Shown: positions 26,546 through 47,011, numbered from the stretch's first letter. The stretch: 64,000 nt of DNA from Pterois miles (GCA_947000775.1 CAMQGK010000334.1:1738001-1802000), one strand, 5' to 3'. Translations and numbers: made by a program. The notes: a model not told the origin generated them from the sequence alone.

Positions 26546-26786
26546 AGCCAGGTTAACTAAAAACAAGCGTGTGGGTCGACGGCAGTGGGCAGCTCCGAGG
26601 TCTGAGAAGTCATGCTAGTGCATGAAGTTTGATTGTATAGAAATCTATGAGAAAATGAGCCTTCTTCTCACTTGATTTATTACCTCAGCAGACATTGTAA
26701 ACATGAGTTTATGGTCTCAGTTGTTAGTTTCAAGTCTTCTTCAATACAGCATGATGTTCATTTAGTAAATTATGGTCCCATTTATA

Positions 26787-27115
26787 GAAGAAGAAGAAGA
26801 TCTACCTTTATTAGTCCCACAGTGGGGAAATTCAATTTACACTCTGTTTAACTTATACATGGTACATGCACACAAACACACACACACATGCAGTAATGGA
26901 GAGGTGTCAGAGTGAGGGGGCTGCTCCAGACAAGCGCCCCGAGCAGTTGGGGGTTTGGTGCCTTGCTCAGGGGCACCTCGGCAGTGCCCAAGAGGTAAAC
27001 TGGCACCTCTCCAGCTACCAGTTCACACTCAGTTTTTTGGTCCATGTCGGGACTTGAACCGGTGACCCTCCGGTTCCCAAGCCAACTCCCTACAGACTGA
27101 GCTACTGCCGCCCCC
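26787..27115 (-). mobile_element. tRNA-derived SINE, copy 1
   Basis: On the minus strand it opens with a tRNA-like head GGCGGCAGTAGCTCAGTCTG, with a pol III A box (TAGCTCAGTCTG, 27093-27104) and B box (GGTTCAAGTCC, 27050-27060). It ends in a LINE-like tail (TTTCCCCACTGTGGGAC, then TAATAAAGG). It is nearly the same as the element at 50134-50483. Confidence 0.8.
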
Positions 27116-27284
27116 AATAGTCAAATAGACCATAAAGCAGGGTATGATTTAAGGCGTGGCTACCTTGTGATTGACAGGTCTTTGGTCTTACAACTTTAAC
27201 CCTGTGTTTTCAGTTCATGAAAAATAATTATAACATTTTTAGTCACCTAAAATGTCTTATTTAGTGTTGAGTTGTACTTAGCTC

Positions 27285-27415
27285 CACCCTCTCATGTCAC
27301 TTCTGGTTGCAAATAACCAAGATGGCAACAGCCAAACTGTCGAACTCGAGGCTTCAAAACATCAGTCCACAACCCATGGGTGACATCACTGTGACTGCTC
27401 CACTTCTTATACATA
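27285..27415 (+). repeat. short interspersed repeat fragment
   Basis: Contains ATGTCACTTCTGGTTGC, AAGATGGC, GAGGCTTCAAAACATCAGTC and CCCATGGGTGACATCACTG, a teleost repeat pattern. It is non-coding. Confidence 0.35.
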
Positions 27416-28650
27416 TATATATTATCTTATTATATCTTATATATCTATCTTATACATATATCTTCGGTTTTCAGAGCCTTTAAACCTTTATCATTCCTAT
27501 AGACTCAGCAGACATTTTGCCCTAACAGGGATGTAACCATCACTCACGTTATTAAATAGAGCTGTGCTTTTCCTGCTATGACATGTCAAAATGTCTGCTG
27601 TGACAAAAGTCTATTGGTACGCTAACCTATGTGACTCCCAGAATAGCTTCACCCAACCTCAACCTGAGCGGAGGTATAACTGAAAATGTGTGGGTTAAAA
27701 AGTCTCCATACAACAGTGTTTAAAATCGTACTAATTTCATCCTTGAAAATAAACAACTCAGCACTTAGAGAATATGAGGCCATGTTTAATTAAAGACTCA
27801 CATAAGAAATACAGGTAAAATTTATATCTGCAATCTGTCATAGTAGTCAACTCATTTGAGCCGTGTCTTTATAGGCTCCTATAATAACTGCAAGTAATAT
27901 AAAACATCTGTCCACCTTAAAGAACAACAGAACATAACAGATTGTTTCTCCAGACAGAATTCAGCATCTTTCAGTAACATAATCATAAAATATCCTGTTT
28001 CCTGCCATTCGATAATCTGATGCACAATTATGTGAATAAATCCCAAAGTTTGACTCTTAATCCCTGATGTAGGACAAAATTTTACAATGCTTTTTTTATA
28101 GTGAAATAATCAAAGATGGGGCAGAGAGAGCGTAATCAACTGGATAGCAAAATGTGACCACAAAACATTGGCGAAATCCAGTTGGTCTTTTCATTTCATC
28201 TGTAACCCGTCAAGACAGCACTGTTCAATATACAGATGATCAGAAAGAATATACTGTATGGTAGTTTGGTGTGAAAAATACAATGAACATGAGTGAATGA
28301 AATGTGTATTCCTAATCGTATTTTTAACCCCCAAGCAATACTATTTGAAAATAACTGGGAATTATCTGATTATTATTCGAAAATTGCGGGATAACCTCCA
28401 GCCAGCCTCCCTCTGCAGCTGCTCCGTGGGGAGAGATACACAGTGGGGGAATGTAGCGTCGGCACATTTTCCCATCTAACACTGTAGATTAAGTTTATTT
28501 CAACCATATTGTTGGAACAGTGGGAAGAGGACGGTGGAAAGACAAACCATGACGATTTTGGCGATTTTTTGAGTTTTATTTAGTTTCTGTCGAATCTGAA
28601 TGTCGTTATGTTCCGCTGCTGATCAACCTGCTGAAACTACTACTAAGGAG

Positions 28651-28845
<195 letters not shown>

Positions 28846-30427
28846 GGGACAAATAGGCGCAGAAATTATTTGAATAAATGGAAAACCATGATCCATCCCT
28901 AAATTGATGTGTGTAAATCTTTAACAAAACTTTAAAACCAGTAACAGGATGTATCACATGCAGCGTGGGGGCAGAGGAGATGAGGGCACTCGTGATGGAA
29001 ACTAATTATTTCTGTACGTCAATCTACCTTCACCTGTGCGAGAGAGAAAATATCATACTTTTACGTCCAACGAGAGGATGCACACTAATAACTGATGGAG
29101 CTACTGTATACAAACAAGGTCTCGGGAGACAGGTTGCCAGTTGTTTAGGAGCTCGGCTGCTAAAAAGTTGAGATTATATAATTAAATTGGATAATTCCCA
29201 TCAGTCAGACTATGTAGCTTCCCTTTGTACCACACCAGTATACAGCAGGTGTTGGTTTCTACTCTCCTCAGATAGTCCAGTTTCCCTGTTAAATGTAGGT
29301 CAGGTGAAGTACTCCGTCTTTTAAAAAAAAAAAAAGGGGGGGTAGGAATAAAGGGCTCTATTTGCCATTTAAAGTCATGCAAACATTGACATGCATTTCA
29401 AAAACAAAATTATTTACATGGATTAAAAAGGAAAGAAGAACCGCAAATCAAAAAAGAAAACTCAGAACAGCCAAAAGAAACCCTATAAATGCCTGTAAAG
29501 AGTGAAAGGGCAAGAACAGATTTGAAAAAGATGTCGTAGTGTTACATATGTTTTCAATACAAATGCATCACAAGGTTGCCTCTGCTCACAATCCTACATA
29601 AAATATAAACCAAACTATTCACTCCCTTTTCCGTAACGCAGGACCACCACCTCAAAATTAGGGTTATTGAATTAAAAACAAGGAAAACAGTAAAGTGCTA
29701 AAAATATAATACAAATCAATTAATAAAAGTAACAAAAATAAAACCAAGAAAATATATCAATATTGCTGGGTCTTAAATTTTCATATCTTTGTCAGTAAAC
29801 TATACACATGAGACCTGGATCAAGTAGTATATAAGTGGGCTGCAAGTCATAAGATATTTAAGTACAATGATTTTCAACTAGTGTGGAGTCAGGTATGCTT
29901 GGAGATAACAATCAATACAGTTGAAATTAATACAAAAATCACCTTTAAAACTCAATTTGTGAAACTTTCAGATGAACGTAACTGGGGCAAAGTCCAGCAG
30001 CTGACTGGACTTCTCGCTCTCATGATCACACTAGACTCACAGTATACTTCTGAGTAATGAGTACTTTGGTTTGCCAAAACGTTGATAAACCCTGTTCCTT
30101 GTACTGTGATTAAATCTCACGTCTCAGACCGACTGTCTCTTTTCTGCTTTCTTGCTTGTCGAACCAAAAGCATCCCAGCTGGTTTCTTTAGTTGCTTTCG
30201 GAGTGAAACTGAGAAAAGGTGACGAGTTCACAGAAGAAGGTGTATGAGATTCATCCTTTGTGGCAGCATAAAAGAGGGCGTTTTCCAAAACAGTAACCAT
30301 ACCTGAACCAGGCGGGAGGCGACCATGGTGGAAAGTGGCCAATGATGAACGATCGCTTCAATGTAGTCACAGTAAAGGCATTTATACACCGACGGCATAT
30401 TTTCGTGCAGTTAATTTGCACGTCTAT

Positions 30428-31253
30428 GGTCCTGTTCAGACCTGGTATTCACATGCTTCCTCAGTGATAGGACGGGTTTAAGTACAGGTCTGAACGCACT
30501 CAAGACGCCATGAGATCGGATCTTTCAGACCACATTCAGAGGCGGTTTAGGCCACATATGGCCACATTCTTTTAGCAGTATGTACGCAAATGTGTCCTGG
30601 GTCACATTAAGGACCCCCTCCTCAACTGACGTCCCGTCCTCATGTGAATACACAGGCAGATGCAAATGCTGGTCTGCCTCGCAGCAAGGAAACGGCCTCT
30701 GTGCTCACTGTATTCTGTCAGTAAACCTGTATTTCATTGAAATATCTTATCTATAGGCTACATTATCTACAGACTATCAGACTAGGCACGCAGAGTGCAT
30801 AATTATCATACTGTCGGAGATGTGTTTGTTTGAGTCCTTTGCACGGAGCTTACGGAGCCGACACCCGGCAGCCCGCTTGCTGTCTGTCATCCCCGGCTCT
30901 CTGAAGCTCTGTACCCAGCTGTTGCCTGGCAAAAGTGGCAGTGTCGGCAGCAGTCGCTGGGGGCTGCCGGTATAATAACCTTTTATTTTGATGTTAATAA
31001 AAATGTACCCAAATTCACAAATATGTAAGATATTATTACTGACACTCATGACACATTACGTCACAATTCCTGCTGTAATAGCCATGTGTTTACCACGTAT
31101 TTATTTGCATATAGAGTGGGGAAGTGAGATCCGATCACTCAAGACGCATGTTCAGACACATTCAAATACCAGGTGTGAACACATGTACTTAAAGCTGTCC
31201 ACTTGTGTTCCGATCACTCAGAATGCACAATAATGCCAGGTCTGAACAGGGCC
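30428..31253. mobile_element. non-autonomous TIR transposon with 5-bp duplication
   Basis: Ends are inverted copies: GGTCCTGTTCAGACCTGGTA on the left, AATGCCAGGTCTGAACAGGG plus CC on the right. A perfect TCTAT lies on both sides (30423-30427 and 31254-31258). Subterminal GATCCGATCACTCAAGACGC-type motifs recur inside. There is no transposase frame. It lies in or beside the smad4 3' UTR. Confidence 0.7.
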
Positions 31254-32228
31254 TCTATTTTATCGAACTGTTGTTTTTGTCACAAGTGCTTTCACACAGA
31301 CTGCGAACATTACGCAGCAAAAAAGCGACAATATTTTTTTCCAGAACGAGGAAGATTTTCTGAGCTTTCACACCGTGGGGGATATTCGTCATTGGACACC
31401 CACCAGGCCCACAGCCACTTTTTAAGGTCCAAACCCGTACTTTGACAATACCCGACCTAGAAGAGTCCACAGACTTTGTGAGTCGGCTTTAGGCGTGGTG
31501 CTTGTCACATCATTGCCTGTGATAGTGATGGATGTCTGGAAATCTAGTATGACCCGATCCAAGCTGGATGGTCCTCAACCCCGTCCAGTATCCGAGAGGC
31601 AACGACCAGCACAGTGTCGAGCACTGATCATCTTGAGTGCTGCTGCTTTCTCTTCAGCCTTACTGGTGGCTGAACTTGTCATCTCATCAGGCCTGAGACA
31701 GTCTGTAACAGCTTGAATGGAAACCGACACAACAGAAAACCATCAGTACTCTGGTGCCCAGACGCTGGATATGACAGCCCTCTCATGTACAGCACTCAGA
31801 TGTTCTTTCTGTTCAGGCAGTCTAACGTCTGTCAGTAGTTGGTGGTTGTGGACTGAATAGTCGCTGTACATTCCAGTTTCGTGGGATCTGCAGGTCATCT
31901 ATGTGTATGTTGTAACTGTACTTATCTGTGATGTCTTTATCTAGTCCTACAGTTCATCATTCCAGTCATCACAAATCAAAGCCATCTATCAAAAATAGAG
32001 ATAAATATATCTTTAATATATGGCTTTGGCTCATTTTACAGTCACTCTTGCTTAAAAAAAAAAGCAAAAGTAGGGGCCACAGTGCACACAGGTGCCTCAA
32101 TCACACCTCAAAATGTTTTTTTTTTTTTTTCAGCTTCAGTGTCGCAGCAGTTTCACTGGCTTCTCCACCCAAAACAGTTCAATGAGGAAGACTTTCCATT
32201 GCCACTGTATGCTGCAGCTGGAAGGATC

Positions 32229-40643
<8,415 letters not shown>

Positions 40644-40744
40644 CTGAAAACAAGAAGACAACGTTTAAGTGTTTGGTCAAACTGTTTTAGAGAGGTGATG
40701 ATTCAGCCATCTGGCTGTTTAGCGAGCTGTAATTTGTGGTGCTG

Positions 40745-41839
40745 TGAGGGCCGCACAATTAAGCAAATACTAATTGCAATCACAGTTTTGGCTTCCCACA
40801 ATTAACTGAAAAAGATCGCCCGCAATATTGCCGTTTAAAATATGCGTTCTGCTCATAGAAAACTGCTGCATATCAAATCAAGAGCTCCTTAAACTAAGAG
40901 ATGTTTTGGCTTAGCTCTTGAGTATAGATATTATCGATACAGCCAATGTATTGATGTTTAAATTGAGATCATAAAATTGTTCATCAAGGTCTTAATGTTG
41001 CTAATTTTGCACCAGAAGTGCATCAGATTGAGAAATTTAATTTTAAAGCTTCAGTAAGCAGAGATTTTTTTTTGGCCTTTCAGCATATTGTAATTCTGAG
41101 AGACAACTAGACTTGTGGCATGGCTCTGTTTTCAGGCTTTAATAAATCTAGACTGTGACGGGAGACTTTGGCCAATCACAGGTCGTTTTAGAGAGGGAGA
41201 GCGTTCCTATTGGCTGTGTTACGGCTGGTGGGCAATGCTTGGTATCTCATCATGGCTGCAAGGTTAACAGCTAAACAGTACACTACAAGATGTTTCTGAA
41301 GACATTCGAGGTGAGAAATAGGAATTACAGTAACAGAATATTAATTCATATTTGATCAGTGCTGCCTTGTTGGACTGGTTCTCTAGTTTGACGGCAGCTG
41401 GAGGGCAGACTCCAGATCAGCTCTGATTGGTTGTTTTCCTCTGGTCTGTGAAATCTTGCAGATGCTGTTCGGATTACCGGAGGACACAGAGGCACATGAT
41501 TTTTTTCAGATTACCTGTCTCACACATTACACTCAGGATATAGGGACCATTTCATACAAATAACTTAAAAAAATCATATTTGTTCCAATCTTGCCTTCTA
41601 CTGTTTTAATATATAGCTAACAAAAGGGAAGGGTGAATAGTCCTGTATGTTTTCATATTGCAATGTATATAGCATAATGTCACTTTTAGCAGGAATGTAG
41701 CACAGCATGGAAGTGACAGTACTGTTATATTTATGTTAATGTGAAAGTGCCATAAGGATATGTTGTCACTAAAATCAACAAATAATAAGTGATAAATAAT
41801 CGTGATCTAAATATTGATCAAAATAATCATGCAGCCATA
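40745..41839. mobile_element. hAT-like element in smad4 5' intron, carrying a nested MITE
   Basis: Left end TGAGGGCCGCACAATTAA and right end ATAATCATGCAGCCATA are inverted versions of the fish TAGGGCTGCACGATTA end. The flanks TGGTGCTG and GCTTGCTG share five of eight bases. The MITE at 41043-41610 sits inside it. Confidence 0.5.
41043..41610 (+). mobile_element. TTAAAGCT-ended MITE, copy B (nested)
   Basis: Starts TTAAAGCTTCAGTAAGCAGA; internal GGCCTTTCAGCATATTGTAA and TGGTGGGCAATGCTTGGTAT match the other copies. The right end has drifted (CTTCTACTGTTTTAA). Confidence 0.65.
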
Positions 41840-42899
41840 GCTTGCTGTTGAGTGATATAGCGTTATACAGAGAGGTATCTCTAATTTTACCTACATCACA
41901 GACTGCATGGATTTAGGTATTTATTTGCAGGCCTGTTGTATTAGATGGCAGAAGTTATAGCTACGTGTAACTTATCTAATAAACAGGCAACTGAGTTTAG
42001 GGCTGACCACGAAAGGTCTTTCAAATATAGGCTGTCTACCGACTGTTTTTATTTTGTTTTGACTTAATGCCATGCTGCTATTATGCTATAATGTTGATTA
42101 AATCCGGTTGACAGATTAACTTTCCAGCGAAAACCGATGAACACACTATTTCTATTTGGATGTGGGTGGCAGGCAGGAGGCATGCACCAGAAACTATAAC
42201 GTTAAAACGAAGTTTTTTAGCAGTATAATAATAATGCTAGCTCAAACATGACCTAATGACCTCACGAAGCAGGACTTATTAGATTTGTATTTGAGTTTAG
42301 AAAACCGTGAAACAGGTTATTCAAGGATGGAAATAGGTGTTATGTTGTCGCTTGCCTCTTGCAGCTAGCTAGCGGCGCCACTCTGGCTGCCATCAGTCCG
42401 GAGAAGTTACTGCATTCAGACAAAACTAACCGGATGTCCACTGATCGCCTTCAAAATAAAGGTGACACTTTTTAACACCTAAAAAGCGAACCCTAATTAA
42501 GTGTATTGGGAATATGAGTCGACCATAGTAGTAAATATTATAAACTAAAAGTTATGATGACTAACACCATTACATCGAATTAATTGTGAAAATGTTTACT
42601 TCCTAATTAGAGTAATTAGAGTCTGTAATAACTTCAGTAACTTCTATGCCCCGATACATATAACTAAGAGGCGCATCACTTACATAGTATTTTGAGTGTA
42701 TCTGCGTGCTACTAATATTTGTTTAAAATGTATTTTAATGCTCGTTCGGGTGTTGTCAGCTGCTGCTATGTAGATAACTCAAATATGGTTTTACGCTGAA
42801 GAGCCTAACCGGAAATACCCGTTTTATTAAAATGCCTTGACATCGAAATGGCTAGCTACCTGCTACTGAAAAACATCAGCTAGCACCGATGATTGTTGA

Positions 42900-43420
42900 G
42901 AGCAAACTGGCTAACGTAGCATGCTACTATGAGGTTAGCAGGCATGTTTGTTTATTATGCCACAGCACGCGAATTTGCTGACCACTTAGTACAACATGTA
43001 GCGACACAACAATGTAATGCAACTATGAAAAATACTGGTTGGCGAGTGATCGCTTTATAGTTTAAAACGGGAAAACGGATTACAACTATGTAAATAGCGA
43101 GCGTTAGCACTTGGCGCTACCTGGAGTTAGCTGGTGTGGCAGCTAGCAGCAGAGCCCTGCCTCTGCTGCTGAAGTTACCGAGCCGACGGGGCCAGCGGTC
43201 GGGTGTGCAGATCCTGTATGTCTCCTGGATTACCCTCAGAAATTACACCTGCTGCTTACACAAACATGGCGAGTAGAAGCCCTTGTCTGCAAGCTGTTGT
43301 TTTACATCCTCAAAACCAGAGCGTGGATCAAGTCAAATCTCAGATTCCGTGTCAAGTCTCTACCCACTTCACGCACTTCTCACACTATTTCCTTCGATGG
43401 CGCGTTGCGCATGCGTAACA
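42900..43420 (-). promoter_or_regulatory. likely smad4 promoter / non-coding first exon
   Basis: A repeat-free, CpG-containing stretch (e.g. around 43100-43200 and 43380-43410) upstream of the spliced smad4 leader. On the minus strand AACTCCAG followed by GTAGCGCC is a possible first-exon donor. The short frame ATGGCGAGTAGAAGC on the plus strand is not recognisable as a protein. Confidence 0.35.
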
Positions 43421-43499
43421 TGAAGTGTTCATACTTATTTGTTCCAGCTACTAAATGCTATTATTACACTAGAAAACACATTTCCTGCTGAAAATGCGT

Positions 43500-43865
43500 G
43501 TGAATGCTGATAGCTGAAATTAATTGCAAAGCATTGCTGAAAATACTGAAAGGTGCAATGACTTGCCTAAAAATGTTAACGCTCAAGTCCATTGCACTGC
43601 ACTGCTGAAAAACCTTGAAGTTGCAATGTACAGTTGGAAGCTTAGCTGCATTACAGTGCTAGAAAAGCTAGAAGCTAAACTGTAATACTGTCAAAGTGGT
43701 AAATTTGAATGTATCTATCTGAATATTGGAATATTTGGACGTTTGAATGGTTTCTGTAGCTGAAAGTATGCAGGAATAGTTGAAGATGTTGAAGTGGCAC
43801 ACTAATTAATTGTTAAACATTGCTGAAAATGCAGAAATGTGAAATGACTAAAAATTTGTGTACTC
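43500..43865. repeat. diffuse TGCTGAAAA-type repeat
   Basis: CATTGCTGAAAATACTGAAA near 43534 is echoed by CATTGCTGAAAATGCAGAAA near 43819, both followed by a ...AATGACT end. Several looser copies of GCTGAAAA lie between, suggesting an old tandem or dispersed duplication. Confidence 0.45.
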
Positions 43866-44452
43866 TGAGTTATTTCTTTGTGCTGTTTGCTTAACCTGAA
43901 GTTATCCTGCTTCCTTGTGTCTCCAGGTTGTGTCCCTGCATGTCTGCCTGCCTCAGCTGCTTGCTGCCACAACCCTGAGCTATCGCACCAGACCAGCCAT
44001 GACCCTCACCATAATGTCCTGCTCTTTTCTCGTCTCTGGTGAAGGTGATGTCAGTGGGGGAACCCTAGCTGCTTGTCAAGGTCGGCTCTCATTCACCAGT
44101 CATTTCCTGGAGCCTGTATGAAGACTGATGTTCGGCCCGGACACTTCTGCACTGATTGTCCAGCCGTTACAAACTCGACAGGCTGCCTGTTTGGTTGGAT
44201 TTACCAACAGAGTTGATCTCTGTCTGATGTTCCAGATCACAGAGGATTTAAACATTATATATCAGTAAATAAGCTCATTGTCAGATGCTTGTTGTCTTCT
44301 GTGAAATCAGCAATAAATCAAGAAATGCCAAAGTCAAATGTTGTTTTTCCTTTGATTTCTGCGCACCCAGGCTGCAATATCTGTGTTTTAGCATGTAAGG
44401 TATTCATTTCTGTTAATGTACACACACAGACTATATTCTTAACTCTTGTGGT

Positions 44453-45078
44453 CTTCCTCCTGCTGTCCCTGCTACTGATCCTTGTGGTCATCCTCCCGCT
44501 TTCCCTCCTTGGTTTTCCTTCTGACTTTTTTGATGACCTTTCTTTTGACCCTTTTCTTTTTGTTCATGCTTCCTCCCGTTTTTCCCTTATGGTCTTCTTC
44601 CACCTTTCCCTCCTGCTGATCCTCATGCTGATCCTCCTGCTGACCCTTCTGGATTTCCTGTCTGACCCTTTTGGTCTTCCTCCTGCTTTCCTTTCTGCTG
44701 ATCCTCCTGCTGACTATTATGGTTTTCCTGCTGACCCTTTTGCTGACACTTTTGCTGACCCTTATGGTTTTCCACCTGTTGACCATCATGGTGGCCTTGA
44801 AGCTTACCCTGAAAACATCTTCAATGCTGTTGAGTATTTTGTTGACAGGCACGGCTTTGGAAAACCAGAAGACAACGAGGATGACAATCTTGAGGATGGG
44901 GATCCCTTTCCTCGAAGTTGAGGACATCCGGCCAATCTGCCAAGATGATTCTGCAGAGGAACTCAGCGAGGCAGACCCTGGCCCCACCACCTCCACAAGG
45001 AGATGCAGGGAAGACAGAGACGGGGAAGAGGAGGCTGCTGTGATGAGGCCGAGGTGGTTTGACAGCAACTCGGACTGA
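44453..45078 (+). pseudogene. Pro/Ala/Asp-repeat coding remnant or unrecognised gene segment
   Basis: I do not recognise this protein. From ~44453 to ~44790 the plus strand encodes a degenerate repeat around A-D-P-[FY]-G-[FL]-P-P, but the sensible frame shifts at least twice (stops near 44515 and 44665 in one frame, continued in another). It then runs into a non-repetitive acidic stretch (ENIFNAVEYFVDRHGFGKPE, EDNEDDNLEDGDPFP). After one more frame change near 44910 comes DIRPICQDDSAEELSEADPG and a natural-looking end RPRWFDSNSD with stop at 45078. This could be a decayed or taxon-restricted gene, or sequence with unnoticed introns. The Lys/Arg-rich frame on the opposite strand is a shadow. 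Confidence 0.35.
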
Positions 45079-45354
45079 CTCTAAACATCAGAGCAACCAC
45101 TGAATGCACATGTCTCCTTCATCACATCCACATCACAGCAAGACCAATCATTCCCGTAGTAGCCATCTGGCAGATCTGGTGACACACCTGGTAGCGTCTT
45201 GCACCGGGACTGTTGGATTGAGGGTTGGCCTTTGCATCTGTCAGGGCTGCCAACACCCCACGTAACATCTTGCACTGGGGATTTTGTGCAGTAATTCCTC
45301 ATTGTTGCATGGTGGATCAACATTTCTTTTTTCTATTTCTATTTCACAACATCT

Positions 45355-45563
45355 ATACTTTGGGTGTTTTGATGTGAGGTTGTATGAGTTACTTATCCAT
45401 AGTCAGTGTACTACCCACAGTTCATCGCTGCGCTCCAGTGTTCATACTCCCGTCTGTTTCTCCATACTGGGGGCACGCCGACCATCGTCCACTGTAGGTA
45501 ATACACTGACTATGGATCATAAGGTCAAGCAACCACACTTTAAAACCCAAACTATCCTTTCAA
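45355..45563. mobile_element. short TIR element (AAAGGGATAGTTTGG family), copy 1
   Basis: TTTGGGTGTTTTGATGTGAG then GGTTGTATGAG on the left and CCCAAACTATCCTTTCAA on the right are inverted ends. The interior ACTTATCCATAGTCAGTGTA has its inverse TACACTGACTATGGAT near the right end. The same family is at 59184-59995. Confidence 0.65.
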
Positions 45564-46175
45564 CAGGTATCTATATAATTATATAATACATACATTATAT
45601 TCAGAATATTCAATAATTCAGAGATTATTTTACTTACTAACCACGTTTGTCTTACTTTACTCTTGTCTTACTCCACCACCTGAGCTGCTGTTGCTATTCA
45701 TCGTGGACGAAAAAAGTAAGTATGAGCTTCTGTTTTGTTGAGAAAGGGGCTTGTAATAGTCTAAAATGTAAAGGCAATGTAACCCAACTATAAGCTGTAT
45801 GCTATACATCCATTTGTTCATATAATATCAGTTATTTAATATTAATAATTTAGAGATAATTTGTCTGACTTACTAACCATTATTTATTGTTCCCTCTCTT
45901 TCTCCACCACCTCAGCTGCTGTTATTATTCTAGTTATTATTATTAACTAGTTAGATGTCCTGTTCTACACAGTCCAGCCAATGTGATTTTACTTTTATTT
46001 AATCTTTTTCCATGTAGTTGCATTTCCTTCTAAAAGTGGATCTGAGTGCTAGAATCTGCATTTGTGTATAAAAGTACACGTCTGATAAGGAACCTCATCT
46101 CTCTTTGTTGAGTAATAACAAAGCAATGTTCTCATGTTTGAATATTAATATGCATATACCTTCTTGTCCCCTCAG

Positions 46176-46698
46176 GTAGCTCCTCTCAGAGTTTAGACGG
46201 CGTTGCTGAACGTGCTGAAGAGCTGATCCAACCCAACGACCTCGGCCTCTGCATCGTCTCTGATGATGAGGATGAGGTGCCTGAGGTTGAGGAAGGTGAG
46301 TATATCCCTCCTCTTTCTTTTGATGATAAGGATGGTGAGGATGTGAGTGTCTAAGTTTGAAGACGGTGAGGTCTACCCAGTCTCCTCTGATGATGAGGAC
46401 GAGAACAAAGAGACCCTGGATGAATCTGGCTACCACACCGTGGGCAACGAGGACGCTGATGATGAGGACGACGTTGGACTTTGCTTTCCTGTCATCCAGC
46501 AGTCCCCACAGCAGTGGGGCAGTCTTTTGGCAGGCCAGGCGACGAGTGCTTCCACCTGTTCCCGCTGGTTCTCCATGTCGCTGTTCCTGTTGGTGTCCCT
46601 GCTAGACCTCCGGTCCACCTCCATCCTCCTCTTGGGATTCGGATGCTGTTCCTCAGAGACTGACTGTCAGGCACCTGCAGCCTGTGGAGCAGCATCAG
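46176..46698 (+). CDS. candidate acidic multi-exon gene, function unknown
   Basis: Not recognised. A 120-nt stretch 46176-46295 has a good acceptor (TTCTTGTCCCCTCAG) and donor (GAAG then GTGAGT). It is open in a phase-1/phase-1 frame reading SSSQSLDGVAERAEELIQ to LGLCIVSDDEDEVPEVEE. If not spliced there, the frame continues to a stop at ~46354. A second open stretch, ~46350-46698, is acidic (FEDGEVYPVSSDDEDENKE, DESGYHTVGNEDADDEDD, VGLCFPV) and ends in a strong donor CATCA then GTAAGT. The motifs LCIVSDDEDE and YPVSSDDEDE look like SUMO-interaction motifs (hydrophobic core followed by acid and Ser). The start codon and complete model are not clear: frames of the two parts do not join without a good acceptor near 46350. 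Confidence 0.3.
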
Positions 46699-46810
46699 TA
46701 AGTTCTTGAAGATCAACTGAGAAGATTCTGCCTTTGTGGTCGTGGCAGCTTCTTCACAGCACCCTCACTTTCTCACTGGAAGTGATGGAAGCAGCATGTA
46801 ATGGAGGGAG

Positions 46811-47011
46811 TCATTCCCCTCAACTTCTGACCTCAGCTCCTCCACAGAGAGGAGCAGTGAAGAGCGCTGGCAGCAGGTAAGTGCTGAGAGGCCAACGGGG
46901 TTTTGAGAGTAGACCTCAGAGAGGCAGAAAGCTCTGGACACCCAATTCCATCAGTTTCTGTCCTCAGCATCTCTACAAAGAGGAGCAGCGAGGAGAACTG
47001 CAAGTTACAGC
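46811..47011 (+). repeat. tandem duplication of an acceptor-plus-exon-like unit
   Basis: Unit 1 (46811-46876): TTCTGACCTCAG then CTCCTCCACAGAGAGGAGCA, ending CAGCAG before GTAAGT. Unit 2 (~46941-47011): TTCTGTCCTCAG then CATCTCTACAAAGAGGAGCA. In the matching frame they read LLHREEQ followed by a stop, and HLYKEEQRGELQ. Confidence 0.5.

Noticed and set aside
26245..26560. Open frames of ~75-100 residues on both strands
   Set aside because: They lie within an interspersed repeat and show no protein-like composition.
27050..27104. tRNA gene on the minus strand
   Set aside because: A and B boxes are present, but the head continues into a SINE body and LINE-like tail, and a second copy exists at 50418-50472. 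It is a SINE, not a functional tRNA.
30124..30342. 72-residue minus-strand frame with a splice-like CAG/GTATGG inside
   Set aside because: It starts at TTG, resembles no family I know, has no partner exons, and lies in the probable smad4 3' region.
43264..43418. Short plus-strand frame starting ATGGCGAGTAGAAGC with decent start context
   Set aside because: About 50 residues, no recognisable family, and located in the presumed smad4 promoter/leader region.
44472..45068. 198-residue Lys/Arg-rich minus-strand frame
   Set aside because: Its composition is the mirror of the Asp/Pro-rich plus-strand repeat. The plus strand has the more natural C-terminus and related modules.
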